DNA of 64,000 nt from Maricaulis sp047308265 (GTDB lineage: Bacteria > Pseudomonadota > Alphaproteobacteria > Caulobacterales > Maricaulaceae): positions 744,001 to 808,000 of the forward strand of contig NZ_JBKQWY010000001.1 of NCBI RefSeq assembly GCF_047308265.1, in the 5' to 3' direction. A program made the translations under genes and the position numbers. The notes beneath the pieces were generated by a model, which had not been told where the DNA came from, did no database searches, and saw only the letters and a list, made by a program, of their open reading frames with translations. Of the stretch, positions 8,513 to 17,152 are shown in pieces; positions within the stretch are counted from its first letter, which is position 1; every line of letters begins with the position of its first letter.

Positions 8513-9565
8513 ATGAGTGATCCACACGACCGCGTGGTCGATCTGGACATGCAGGCCGGTGATCAGCGCGACAAGGCACTTCGCCCCCTGTCGTTTTCTG
8601 ACTTTGTTGGTCAGAAAACCGCGATCGCCAATCTCCAGGTGTTTGTCGAAGCCGCCCGTCGCCGCGAGGAGGCGCTCGATCATGTCTTGCTGTCCGGTCC
8701 GCCGGGGCTTGGCAAGACGACCCTGGCACAGATTGTGGCCAAGGAATTGGGGGTCGGGTTTCGCGCTACATCTGGTCCGGTGATCGCCAAGGCCGGGGAT
8801 CTCGCAGCGATCCTCACAAATCTCGAGCCGCGCGATGTCTTGTTCATTGACGAAATTCATCGCCTGTCTCCGGCAGTGGAGGAAATCCTCTATCCGGCGA
8901 TGGAAGATTTCTGTCTCGATCTTGTGATCGGGGAGGGCCCCGCCGCCCGGACGGTTCGGATCGAGCTCCCACCCTTCACTCTTGTGGGGGCGACGACACG
9001 TGCCGGTTTGCTGGCAACCCCCTTGCGCGACCGGTTTGGTGTTCCGGTACGGCTGGAATTCTATGATGTCGAGGAATTGTCGTCGATCGTCGCTCGCGCT
9101 GCGGCCAAGCTGGGTATTCCGGCTAGCCCGGATGGTGCGCGTGAGATTGCGCGTCGGGCGCGGGGCACGCCTCGTATTGCCGGTCGTCTATTGCGACGGG
9201 TGCGCGATTTTGTCGAGGCGGACGGGGCGAGTCGGATTGAACCGGAGAATGCGGATCGGGCGCTTCAGCGTCTGGATGTCGATACAACGGGACTGGACAG
9301 TCTGGACCGCCGTTATCTCAAGGCCCTGACCGAGAGTTTCTCCGGCGGGCCGGTGGGTGTGGAAACGCTGGCGGCGGCGCTGGCCGAGGCTCGGGATGCC
9401 CTGGAAGATGTGGTCGAGCCCTTCTTGATCCAGCAAGGCTTTATCCAGCGCACGCCACGCGGACGTATGGCAACCGCTCGTGCGTATGAGCACATCGGCC
9501 TGGTGCCGCCCCAGCCTACGCAGACGGGATCAAGCGATCTGTTTAAGGGGCCCGTTGATCAATAA
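8513..9565 (+). CDS. ruvB: Holliday junction branch migration ATPase RuvB
   Basis: Hexameric AAA+ motor that drives branch migration with RuvA. Its 350 residues include RPLSFSDFVGQ near the N-terminus, Walker A GPPGLGKTTLAQ (about residues 62-73), Walker B VLFIDEIHRLSPAVEE, sensor 1 GATTRAGLL, the arginine-finger region LRDRFGV, and a C-terminal winged-helix domain with FLIQQGFIQRTPRGR. It starts 15 bp after ruvA, completing a ruvCAB operon under the LexA box. Its stop codon lies in the first copy of a 13-bp tandem duplication shared with the convergent kinase gene. Confidence 0.97.
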   Translation: MSDPHDRVVDLDMQAGDQRDKALRPLSFSDFVGQKTAIANLQVFVEAARRREEALDHVLLSGPPGLGKTTLAQIVAKELGVGFRATSGPVIAKAGDLAAILTNLEPRDVLFIDEIHRLSPAVEEILYPAMEDFCLDLVIGEGPAARTVRIELPPFTLVGATTRAGLLATPLRDRFGVPVRLEFYDVEELSSIVARAAAKLGIPASPDGAREIARRARGTPRIAGRLLRRVRDFVEADGASRIEPENADRALQRLDVDTTGLDSLDRRYLKALTESFSGGPVGVETLAAALAEARDALEDVVEPFLIQQGFIQRTPRGRMATARAYEHIGLVPPQPTQTGSSDLFKGPVDQ

Positions 9566-9579
9566 GGTTGATCAATAAG
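9554..9579. repeat. 13-bp perfect tandem duplication spanning two convergent stop codons
   Basis: GTTGATCAATAAG occurs at 9554-9566 and again immediately at 9567-9579. The ruvB stop TAA (9563-9565) lies in copy one, and the TGA of the minus-strand kinase (9572-9574) lies in copy two. It may be a replication-slippage duplication that altered one C-terminus. Confidence 0.9.
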
Positions 9580-11389
9580 ACTGGGTCTTGGGGACAGGGG
9601 CTGAGCGGCCGTCCTTGTCCGACACGCTCCGCAACAGGTCATCCAGACGGTCCGGACTGATGGGTTTGGCCAAAACGCCATCCATGCCGATATCGCGATA
9701 CCCGCGGATCTGATCCTTCATCACATTGGCTGTCAGGGCGATGATCGGGGTCGCAGGTTTGTGGTGACGTTTCTCCAGGGCTCGGATTTCACGGGTCGCG
9801 GCAAGGCCGTCCATGACCGGCATCCGGACATCCATCAGGATCAGGTCGAAATGTCCCGACTGCCAGGCGGCGACGGCCGACTTGCCGTCTTCTACCAGGC
9901 TGAGTTCAACCGGGTGGCGCTGCAGAAGCGCGGACAGAACCAGGCGGTTTGTTTCATTGTCGTCGGCCGCCAGAATGTGAAGGGGTCTGATGGTGCCGGA
10001 TTCGGTGTTTTCTGATTCGATGGTGTCCGGCGCGCTGGCGGCAGAGTGCGCCGGATCAACCGTTTCGTCTCGAACGACGCGCAAGGGGAGGCGGACAATA
10101 AAGGTCGAACCCGCTCCGGGGCTGGATTCAAGCTCGATCTCGCCGTTCATCAGGGTACACAGATTGCGGCAAATCGCGAGACCAAGCCCCGTTCCGCCAT
10201 GCGTGTGGGAGGTTTCGGCACTGGCCTGGCTGAAGGGGGTGAAAATGCGTGCGGCGAGATCCGCATCAATGCCATCACCGGAATCACGGACCCGGAACTC
10301 GACCATGTCAGCACCCGTGCATCCGACGTCGACAGTGATCTCGCCCTTATGGGTGAACTTGACGGCATTGGAGATCAGATTGTTGAGGATCTGGGCAATG
10401 CGATGGGGGTCGCCCAGAACCCGCTGGGCAGGAAGATCTCCGAACACCGGTTTCAGGGTAAGCCCCTTGCGCCGGGCTGCTGTGTCATGGAGCTGACAGG
10501 CATTGTCCACGAGCGCGCGAAGATCAAATTCGCGTTCACTCAGTTCCAGTGCACCGGCTTCCACCTTGGACAGGTCAAGGACATCATTGATGATCGCCAT
10601 CAACATGTCGCCGGAACTGGTGATCAGATCGACCTGACGTTTCTGGTCGACGCTTAGCGGTGTGTCCTTCAGGCTCTGGGCCATGCCGAGAATACCATTC
10701 ATCGGCGTGCGGATCTCGTGGCTGACATGTGCCAGTAGGTCCGATTTGGCCATATTGGCCTTGTCGGCCTCGCACCGCGCATCGTCCAGTCGGCGATTGG
10801 CCCGCTCCATTTCGCGCTGGAACAGGGCAGCCCAAGCCGTCAGACTCAGTCCCAGCAAGACCAGCACGATCGTGTTCCACGTCGCAATAATATTCCGGGT
10901 CAAGGGAATGCTTGATACCGGGATGAGATCATTGAACGCATAGATGCTTCCATACGTCAGAACGACGAGTGCACCCGTGACTATTCCGCTGCGATATCCG
11001 ATCAGGAAGGTCGCCAGGACAGGAAGCCCGATCAGATAGATCAGAACTGGATTGGCTGCGCCACCAATGGACAGCGCCTGGAACAGGATCATGCCATAAA
11101 TCGACCCGATCAGGATCGCAGACAGGGTTTTGATCGCGCCGGTTCGGTCGAGAATCACGGGACCGGAGAAGAAGAGTGCCGGGCCTATGATCGCGAGAAT
11201 GGACTGAACCGGATACTCGTCGAGTGTGACGGGCAGGGACAGAAGCGCCGAAACCAGGCCGACCAGACCCGTGGACAGGGAGAGGATGCTCAACAGGCGT
11301 TTGCGAGCGCTGAGGAGAATATCCCCCTTGCGCACGGGCGGCCAAATCATGTCTTTCATCAAGCGCATGTTCGGAGACTGGGTCTGCAT
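9572..11389 (-). CDS. Hybrid sensor histidine kinase/response regulator
   Basis: A 605-residue inner-membrane two-component protein. Residues 30-190 hold about six hydrophobic segments with little periplasmic loop, so the signal is probably sensed within the membrane. A short linker leads to the HisKA domain with phospho-acceptor His224 in HVSHEIRTPMNG. The HATPase_c domain has the N-box NNLISNAVKF (about 336-345), DSGDGI and GGTGLGLAI. The C-terminal receiver domain (about 469-590) has acidic pair D476/D477, phosphorylated Asp520 in LILMDVRMP and Lys574 in AKPIS. No HPt domain is visible, so a separate phosphotransferase is expected. It is transcribed divergently from ybgC. The stimulus is unknown. 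Confidence 0.92.
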   Translation of the reverse strand: MQTQSPNMRLMKDMIWPPVRKGDILLSARKRLLSILSLSTGLVGLVSALLSLPVTLDEYPVQSILAIIGPALFFSGPVILDRTGAIKTLSAILIGSIYGMILFQALSIGGAANPVLIYLIGLPVLATFLIGYRSGIVTGALVVLTYGSIYAFNDLIPVSSIPLTRNIIATWNTIVLVLLGLSLTAWAALFQREMERANRRLDDARCEADKANMAKSDLLAHVSHEIRTPMNGILGMAQSLKDTPLSVDQKRQVDLITSSGDMLMAIINDVLDLSKVEAGALELSEREFDLRALVDNACQLHDTAARRKGLTLKPVFGDLPAQRVLGDPHRIAQILNNLISNAVKFTHKGEITVDVGCTGADMVEFRVRDSGDGIDADLAARIFTPFSQASAETSHTHGGTGLGLAICRNLCTLMNGEIELESSPGAGSTFIVRLPLRVVRDETVDPAHSAASAPDTIESENTESGTIRPLHILAADDNETNRLVLSALLQRHPVELSLVEDGKSAVAAWQSGHFDLILMDVRMPVMDGLAATREIRALEKRHHKPATPIIALTANVMKDQIRGYRDIGMDGVLAKPISPDRLDDLLRSVSDKDGRSAPVPKTQSY

Positions 11390-11467
11390 GGGTCCGGTTC
11401 CAGGTGGTCAGCGGTCGGCGGCGCTGCGCCTCGCATTCTTCCATCCTGCCGCCTGTGGTGCTGCGAT

Positions 11468-11929
11468 ATGGTAAACACACGCCCAGATTTTGACAGCCTC
11501 CCCGTGGGAGGCAGGCTCACGGACACCGGAACTCACTGGCTACCGGTTCGTGTCTATTATGAGGACACGGATTTTTCCGGAGTGGTCTATCACGCGCGAT
11601 ATCTACACTTCTTCGAACGCGGTCGCACGGAAACCCTGCGCGCGATGGGGATCCATCACTCTGAGCTCGCGTCGAGGGAGCCTGGTGTCGCTTTTGCCGT
11701 GCGCCGGATGGACATCGAGTTTGTTCGGGCGGCCCGCGTAGATGACTGTTTGATAACAGAAACTCGCTTTCAGTCTTCAAAGGGTGCGCGCCTTTTAGCA
11801 AATCAAGTCTTGTGGCGATCCGATACCGTTGTCGCAAGTGCAGTTGTCGAAGCCGTGTGTATGAGCACGGCCGGGCGGGCGATTCGACCGCCAAAAGACC
11901 TCGTCGAGCGATGGCAGCGATACATCTAG
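11468..11929 (+). CDS. ybgC: Tol-Pal-associated acyl-CoA thioesterase YbgC
   Basis: Hotdog-fold thioesterase of the 4-hydroxybenzoyl-CoA thioesterase family, 153 residues. VYYEDTDFSGVVYHARYLHFFERGRTE carries the catalytic Asp of the YxDTDxxGxVYHxxY signature, and EFVRAARVDDCLITET is the typical second strand region. YbgC acts on acyl-CoA or acyl carrier protein at the inner membrane and is usually the first gene of the tol-pal cluster, as here. One unrelated gene separates it from tolQ. Confidence 0.93.
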   Translation: MVNTRPDFDSLPVGGRLTDTGTHWLPVRVYYEDTDFSGVVYHARYLHFFERGRTETLRAMGIHHSELASREPGVAFAVRRMDIEFVRAARVDDCLITETRFQSSKGARLLANQVLWRSDTVVASAVVEAVCMSTAGRAIRPPKDLVERWQRYI

Positions 11930-12085
11930 ACTGGCAGGAAGCGATAGTTTGCTCTAGTTTCCAGAAAAGGAGGAGAGCAAAGGCTCTTCGGGGGAAGTCT
12001 CAGAGCTGTAGTCGAGGTGTGCGTGGCTCGTGCAGGAAGCGGAAACATACTCTCATTTTCGGTGGATAGCGAAAATGCGGAGCCT

Positions 12086-12718
12086 ATGCCGAATTTCAGT
12101 TTCGAGATCGTCCGGGCCTTTCAGGACGGCCGTGACATGTTTATTCATGCCACGCAGACACTGGCTATGTGCCAATCGCAATGGGTGTCGATGAGTCTGA
12201 TCCGGACAGGGGCTGACGGGGTCAGCTCGGTGCGTCACCAGATCACGTCGCGCGTGGAACCGGGCATTAATCCGGATCCGACCATGATCGAGGGGCGGCG
12301 TGATGTGTGTTCGGAAGAACTGACCGAAAGTAATCGGGCACGAATCCTGGACTTCTATGAACGGGCCCTGGTCCGTAGAGACAGCGACGCCATGCGTGAG
12401 TTTCTGCATCCAGACGGCGCCATCTCGCACAATCCGCGAATTTGCGGATCGTCTGATGGCTTTGCCAGCTATCTTGATAAGCGGTTCACGGAAGAGCGGC
12501 CGATGACGTATTGCGGCCTTCTTGATCTGGCCGCGTGCGGGCATTTTGTCGCCTTGTTCGCCCGCATCTCCTACGGCGGTGGTGTTTACAAGGCCTGTGA
12601 CTTGATACGTCTGGAAGATGGATTTATCGCGGAGCACTGGGATGTCTGTGAATTCGAACCGCCTGTCATGGGGCGTGGTGAAGACATGCTGGACCCCCTC
12701 AAACGCGCCACGCGATGA
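12086..12718 (+). CDS. NTF2/SnoaL-like protein inserted between ybgC and tolQ
   Basis: A protein of about 210 residues containing a SnoaL/NTF2-type cone domain. The second half (NRARILDFYERALVRRDSDAMREFL, then ISHNPRICG, then CDLIRLEDGFIAEHWDVCEF) is a clear SnoaL-like unit with the IxEHWDV ending. The first part (FEIVRAFQDGRDMFIHATQTL) looks like the end of another such unit, so the protein may derive from a two-domain form shortened at its N-terminus. Members of this fold include small isomerases and hydrolases; no function can be assigned. The start is uncertain: ATG 12086 has CGGAG close upstream, while GTG 12017 would add 23 residues. Confidence 0.7.
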   Translation: MPNFSFEIVRAFQDGRDMFIHATQTLAMCQSQWVSMSLIRTGADGVSSVRHQITSRVEPGINPDPTMIEGRRDVCSEELTESNRARILDFYERALVRRDSDAMREFLHPDGAISHNPRICGSSDGFASYLDKRFTEERPMTYCGLLDLAACGHFVALFARISYGGGVYKACDLIRLEDGFIAEHWDVCEFEPPVMGRGEDMLDPLKRATR

Positions 12719-13009
12719 GAGAGCTTGCGGCAGCATGGCTCCCGTCTGACCGGAATTTAAGCGGTACCACCTCGCCTCCTGCGCTAGAGATCTGCAAGCC
12801 TTAGCATTTATTGTGCTAGAATTGTCCTGAAACGGTCGTAATTCTCGGTAAGAACGTGTTGAAGCTTGCATGCGAGGGTTGGGTTTGGGATGAGCATCTC
12901 GTCTTGGACACGATCAGTGCGGTTTATGTTTGCAGTCGCCACCAAGGCAGGATGATCTGCGGGCAGGGTTTTGAGCTGGTCCGGCCAGCCGTGTAGAAGG
13001 GTGAACGGT
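12719..13009. other. Intergenic region upstream of tolQ
   Basis: 291 bp without a supported gene. It holds an imperfect palindrome, TAGCA-N7-TGCTA, around 12803-12819 in an A/T-rich patch, and a GAAGGGTGA Shine-Dalgarno just before tolQ. It is the likely promoter region of the tolQRAB genes, but no promoter boxes can be named with confidence. Confidence 0.35.
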
Positions 13010-13678
13010 ATGGAAGAAAGCATGATGACAGTGGCGCATGCCTCGGAAGGGTTCTCTTTCCTGGCGCTGTTCATGCGAGCCGACTGGATTGTCAAAATTG
13101 TGATGGCCATCCTGGCTTTCATGTCAGTCTGGTCCTGGGCGATCGCCGTTGAGAAATGGCTGGCGATGCGCAGTCTCCATGCCAAAGGTCGTGCGTTTGA
13201 ACGTGAATTCTGGTCGGGTCAGTCGCTGGACGCGCTAGCTGAGAAGTTTGCCCGCAATCCTCGTGATCCGTTTGCCAAAGTGTTTGCAGCCGGACTGCGT
13301 GAGTGGAAGGGCGCCAATCCCGGTGGTCGCGTCGCCAAGGCTGCGGGTGCCGAGGCCGGTCGCGAATTGTCTGCCGCCGAAAGCGGGCTGGGCATTCTCG
13401 CAACCATCGCCTCCGCCGCCCCCTTCGTGGGTCTGTTCGGTACCGTCTGGGGCATTTTGAACTCGTTCCGCGCTATTGCGGCACAGGGCGATGCCAATCT
13501 CGCGGTGGTGGCTCCGGGTATTGCTGAAGCACTGTTCGCCACGGCTCTGGGCCTGCTGGCCGCGATTCCGGCCGTGATCTTCTTCAACGCCCTCTCGTCA
13601 AACATCGGTCAGTACGCCGCAAAGCTGGAAGGTTTTGTCGATGAGCTCTCGGCGCTGGCCGAGCGCGGGAGCGAATAG
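13010..13678 (+). CDS. tolQ: Tol-Pal system proton channel subunit TolQ
   Basis: Inner-membrane MotA/TolQ/ExbB-family protein, 222 residues, which with TolR uses the proton gradient to energise TolA during outer-membrane constriction. Three hydrophobic segments are seen: around FLALFMRADWIVKIVMAILAF, around GLGILATIASAAPFVGLFGTVWGI (the conserved TolQ/ExbB segment) and around EALFATALGLLAAIPAVIFF. ATG 13010 has a fair Shine-Dalgarno (AAGGGTGA); an internal ATG at 13022 is also possible. It is followed after 2 bp by tolR. Confidence 0.95.
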   Translation: MEESMMTVAHASEGFSFLALFMRADWIVKIVMAILAFMSVWSWAIAVEKWLAMRSLHAKGRAFEREFWSGQSLDALAEKFARNPRDPFAKVFAAGLREWKGANPGGRVAKAAGAEAGRELSAAESGLGILATIASAAPFVGLFGTVWGILNSFRAIAAQGDANLAVVAPGIAEALFATALGLLAAIPAVIFFNALSSNIGQYAAKLEGFVDELSALAERGSE

Positions 13679-13680
13679 CC

Positions 13681-14115
13681 ATGGCGGTCACCCTGGATAG
13701 CGGGCGCTCCCGCCGGGGCGGAACGCGCTGGAAGCCGAAAGCCGAGATCAATGTCACGCCATTTGTGGACGTGATGCTGGTCTTGCTGATCGTCTTCATG
13801 ATCTCGGCACCCCTGCTGGCGCCTGGCATTCTGGTGGATCTGCCTGAAACCGTCGCACGCGACCTGCCGGCTGAGAATGAACCGCTGACCATTACAGTTC
13901 TGCCCGATGGCAGTGTCTATCTTCAGGAGACCGAGGTACCCGTTGCGGACCTGATCACGCGTCTCGAAGCGGTGGCGGGCACGGGCTATGACAGCCGTAT
14001 CTTCATTCGCGCGGACGGTGATGTCGACTGGTCGAGCCTGGCGGACATCATGGCCCGTATCAATGCGGCGGGCTTTAACAATCTGGGTCTGATGACGGAT
14101 CCTGTCCAGCAATAG
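13681..14115 (+). CDS. tolR: Tol-Pal system protein TolR
   Basis: ExbD/TolR-family protein, 144 residues, with one N-terminal transmembrane helix and a periplasmic domain. PKAEINVTPFVDVMLVLLIVFMI (about residues 20-42) contains the conserved membrane Asp that takes part in proton flow (DVMLVLLI). The periplasmic part LPDGSVYLQETEV and VFIRADGDVDW-type strand (here IFIRADGDVDW) match the family. It lies between tolQ and tolA with only a few bases between genes. Confidence 0.95.
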   Translation: MAVTLDSGRSRRGGTRWKPKAEINVTPFVDVMLVLLIVFMISAPLLAPGILVDLPETVARDLPAENEPLTITVLPDGSVYLQETEVPVADLITRLEAVAGTGYDSRIFIRADGDVDWSSLADIMARINAAGFNNLGLMTDPVQQ

Positions 14116-14125
14116 GGCACCTCTC

Positions 14126-14953
14126 GTGCGCGGTCTTGTTCTCTCCTTGTTGTTCCACGCCGGTCTGGTGGTGGCGGGTATTGTTTACCTGCCCAAAGCC
14201 GCGCGGATCGTGGAGGGCGCGCGCATCGTCCCAATCGAGCTGGTGACGGTTTCATCCACCACGAATATCCGGGCCGCAGCGCCTGATCCGGAACCTGAGC
14301 CGGAGCCCGAACCAGAGCCTGAGCCGGAACCGCCCGTCGAAGCTCCGATTGAACAACCGCCTGGACCCGTGGACGATCCCACACCGGCGCCGGAGACGGT
14401 AGCGCCCGAGCCAGAACCGGTTCAGCCGGACCCGGAGCCTGAAATCGAGCCGGACCCCCAACCTGTTGCACCCGAATCTGATCCAGAGCCCGAACCGCAA
14501 GAGACTCCCGAAGTGCCGGCCGACGATAGTTTTGGTGATTTCCTCAATAATCTGGATCGAGATTTATCGAACGATTCCGGCACAGCGACACCGGATGAAG
14601 GCGCCCGCCGGACGGCCTCGGGTGATGGCGAGCGGATGACCGCGACCCTGCGGGACCTGTTTCATTCCCAGGCCTATCGGTGCTGGCGCTCCGTGCTTGA
14701 CATGCCCTATCCGGAAAACCTGGGTGTGGTCGTCGAAGTGCGTCTTGAGCGCGATGGCACGCTGGCCTCACCGCCGCGTGTTCTCGATGAAGCCCGCATT
14801 CGTGCGTCCGGCAATCCGTTCTGGCTCACAGCAGCGGAACGCGGTCGTGCTGCGGTTATTGAGTGCGGACCCTATTCCATGCCGCCGGAAAACTATTCAG
14901 AATGGCGCCTCATTGAGGTCAATTTCAGCGTAGACCGTGACGCCACCCGTTAG
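14126..14953 (+). CDS. tolA: TolA-like energy-transducing protein with Pro-Glu-rich linker
   Basis: A 275-residue protein with GTG start, an N-terminal membrane anchor (LVLSLLFHAGLVVAGIVYLP), a long linker and a C-terminal TonB/TolA-like domain (about 160-275) with CWRSVLDMPYPENLGVVVEVRLERDGTL and WLTAAERGRAAVIECGPY. The linker (about residues 50-135) is a PEPEPEP-type Pro/Glu repeat rather than the long Ala/Lys-rich helix of enterobacterial TolA, so it resembles TonB. The position between tolR and tolB makes the TolA assignment firm. The protein should bridge the inner membrane to Pal/TolB. Confidence 0.9.
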   Translation: MRGLVLSLLFHAGLVVAGIVYLPKAARIVEGARIVPIELVTVSSTTNIRAAAPDPEPEPEPEPEPEPEPPVEAPIEQPPGPVDDPTPAPETVAPEPEPVQPDPEPEIEPDPQPVAPESDPEPEPQETPEVPADDSFGDFLNNLDRDLSNDSGTATPDEGARRTASGDGERMTATLRDLFHSQAYRCWRSVLDMPYPENLGVVVEVRLERDGTLASPPRVLDEARIRASGNPFWLTAAERGRAAVIECGPYSMPPENYSEWRLIEVNFSVDRDATR

Positions 14954-14986
14954 CCCACTGATTTCATCGATTGAGGAAGCCTGAGC

Positions 14987-16339
14987 ATGCGTGCCCTGAT
15001 CCGATTTTTCGCCCTCTTCCTTGTCCTGACCGCCGGGGCGACTGCCCAGGAACCCCTGCGAGTCGATATCTCCGAGGGCCATCTAGACCCGCTTCCCATA
15101 GCGATTCCGGATTTTCTTGGCGACAGCGAGATGACGTCTGACCGCGGGGCGGACATCACCGAAGTGGTGATGAATGACCTGGCCAGTTCCGGGCTGTTCC
15201 AGCCGGTCGATTCCGGCGCGTTCATCGAGGATATCGATGACATCAATCTGCGTCCGCGTTTTGCCGACTGGCGGGTGATCAATGCGTCCGCGCTTCTGGT
15301 CGGTCAGGTAACTGAGGAGAGCGATGGTCGCATCCTCATCGCCTTCCGTCTGTGGGATACGCGCCTGGAGGACCAGTTGCTCGGGCTACGGTTCCGGACT
15401 GCACCGGAAAACTGGCGCCGGGTGGCCCACCGTGTGGCTGATGAAGTCTATCAACGCCTGACCGGCGAGGCCGGCTATTTCAATACGCGCATTGTCTACG
15501 TGGCCGAAGGGCGCGGTGTGAATGATGAGCCGCTGCGTCAGCTGGCCATCATGGACCAGGATGGCGCAAATCCGTCTTTCCTAACTGATCGTTCCTACAT
15601 GGCTTTGTTGCCCAACTATTCCCCGACCACCCAGGAAATCACCTATGTTTCCTTCCTGGACGGTCAGGCCACGACCTATATCTATGATCTGGCAAGTGGA
15701 CAGCAGGAGGCTCTGTTCGCGGTGGGCGGACGCGGTCTGGCGGCAGATATTGATCCGGATGGCCAATCCCTGTCCGCGCGTTTCTCGCCGAACGGGGAAC
15801 AGCTGGCCGTCTCGGTGGAGACCCGAACCGGTCATGATATCCACTTGTTTGATCTGCAATCGCGTGCGCTGACGCCGTTGACGCGTCACCCGGCCGATGA
15901 TGTGGAGCCGTCTTTCTCGCCCGATGGTGAACGACTGGTGTTCTCTTCAAACCGTTCGGGTGGGTCCCAGCTCTATATCATGAATACTGACGGGTCGGAT
16001 CCGCGTCGGGTCACCTTCGGTGATGGTGTCTATACCACTCCGGTCTGGTCTCCTCGCGGAGACTTGATCGCCTTCACGAAACAAGTGGGAAGCCAGTTTT
16101 CTCTCGGTGTGGTGCGGGCCGATGGGTCTGGTATCGAACGTATTCTTTTTGAAGGCTATTTCGTTGACACCCCCGCCTGGTCGCCCAATGGCCGGGTGAT
16201 CTTGTTTACCCGTGGTGAGCGTCGCACAAACGGGACGCGTTATGAAATCTGGAGTGTCGATCTGGCCGGATTCAATCTTCGTCGACTGGCAACGGGCGGA
16301 ATGGCGTCAGATCCGGCGTGGTCGCCCTTGATCGAATAA
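14987..16339 (+). CDS. tolB: Tol-Pal system periplasmic beta-propeller TolB
   Basis: 450 residues. There is a signal peptide (RALIRFFALFLVLTAGATAQ, cleavage near residue 21), an N-terminal alpha/beta domain (to about 165) and a C-terminal six-bladed propeller with repeats such as SARFSPNGEQLAVSVE, PSFSPDGERLVFSSNRSG, LYIMNTDGSDPRRVTFG and PVWSPRGDLIAFTKQ. TolB binds Pal and the TolA C-terminus in the periplasm. Length and blade motifs are standard. It follows tolA by 33 bp. Confidence 0.96.
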   Translation: MRALIRFFALFLVLTAGATAQEPLRVDISEGHLDPLPIAIPDFLGDSEMTSDRGADITEVVMNDLASSGLFQPVDSGAFIEDIDDINLRPRFADWRVINASALLVGQVTEESDGRILIAFRLWDTRLEDQLLGLRFRTAPENWRRVAHRVADEVYQRLTGEAGYFNTRIVYVAEGRGVNDEPLRQLAIMDQDGANPSFLTDRSYMALLPNYSPTTQEITYVSFLDGQATTYIYDLASGQQEALFAVGGRGLAADIDPDGQSLSARFSPNGEQLAVSVETRTGHDIHLFDLQSRALTPLTRHPADDVEPSFSPDGERLVFSSNRSGGSQLYIMNTDGSDPRRVTFGDGVYTTPVWSPRGDLIAFTKQVGSQFSLGVVRADGSGIERILFEGYFVDTPAWSPNGRVILFTRGERRTNGTRYEIWSVDLAGFNLRRLATGGMASDPAWSPLIE

Positions 16340-16470
16340 CCTTTTTGGCTATAGGTTTCTCGTGGAACGCGGTGTCCGGTGGGGGGCTTTGTCTCGTCCG
16401 CGTCGCGTCGGGCGATTTGAGGAGTGCACCGGGCGCATGAAGTGTCTTGGGTGAATGAGGGTGTTATACC

Positions 16471-16998
16471 ATGATTAAAAAGTTTATCGCAGTGGCCGCC
16501 ATCGCGGCTTTCGCAACGGCCTGTGCCGCGACGCCGGAACCGGAAGCCGAGCCGATGCCGGAGCCGCAAGCTCCGGTCCAGCAACCGGCGCAACCGGCTC
16601 AGCCGGCTCAGCCGGCCGGCCCGACGCCGGGAACCGTGGCTCACTTCCAGGCCACCGCTGGTGATCGTGTCTTCTTCGGTCTCGACCGTCATGACCTGAC
16701 GCCGGAAGCCCGCGCAATCCTGCGTTCGCAGGCTGCATGGCTGTCCCAGTATCCGACCGCTCGCATCCGCCTGGCCGGTAATTGTGACGAACGCGGTACG
16801 CGCGAGTACAACCTCGCTCTGGGTGCCCGCCGCGCCAACGCTGCTCGCGATTATCTCGTGTCCCAGGGTGTTGACCCGTCGCGCATCTCAACCGTGTCTT
16901 ACGGTAAGGAGCAGCCGACTTGCCGCGAATCCAACGAGGCATGCTGGGCCGTGAACCGTAACACGACCACGATGATCACTGACGGCTACGCAGGCTAA
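16471..16998 (+). CDS. pal: Peptidoglycan-associated lipoprotein Pal
   Basis: Outer-membrane lipoprotein (175 residues) that tethers the outer membrane to peptidoglycan and binds TolB. A lipoprotein signal precedes Cys18 (FATAC), followed by a Pro/Ala/Gln-rich linker (about 20-52). The OmpA-C-like domain carries the peptidoglycan-binding motif NCDERGTREYNLALGARRA (about 105-123) and ends SYGKEQPTCRESNEACWAVNR. It lies 131 bp after tolB and is followed by a terminator, so part of the transcripts should end here. Confidence 0.97.
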   Translation: MIKKFIAVAAIAAFATACAATPEPEAEPMPEPQAPVQQPAQPAQPAQPAGPTPGTVAHFQATAGDRVFFGLDRHDLTPEARAILRSQAAWLSQYPTARIRLAGNCDERGTREYNLALGARRANAARDYLVSQGVDPSRISTVSYGKEQPTCRESNEACWAVNRNTTTMITDGYAG

Positions 16999-17022
16999 GT
17001 CAGTCGATTGACACTGAACAAG

Positions 17023-17053
17023 ACGCCCGCGACCTGCTGGTTGCGGGCGTTTT
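17023..17053 (+). terminator. Rho-independent terminator after pal
   Basis: 8-bp perfect stem ACGCCCGC (17023-17030) with GCGGGCGT (17043-17050), a 12-nt loop and TTTT to 17053, 25 bp after the pal stop. cpoB begins 100 bp later and may have its own promoter. Confidence 0.8.
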
Positions 17054-17152
17054 CCTGTCCGGCGGATCCGGACGGTCACAGTCATCCGGAATTCTCCGGT
17101 CAGGCTGTTCCGGTGCCGTATTTTGGCCCGTTTTCCAGATCAGGTTCTGAGC

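Noticed and set aside
12053..12871. 272-aa minus-strand frame opposite the NTF2-like gene
   Set aside because: The plus-strand product has a coherent SnoaL-like pattern. The minus-strand product is Arg/His/Gln-rich with no motif.
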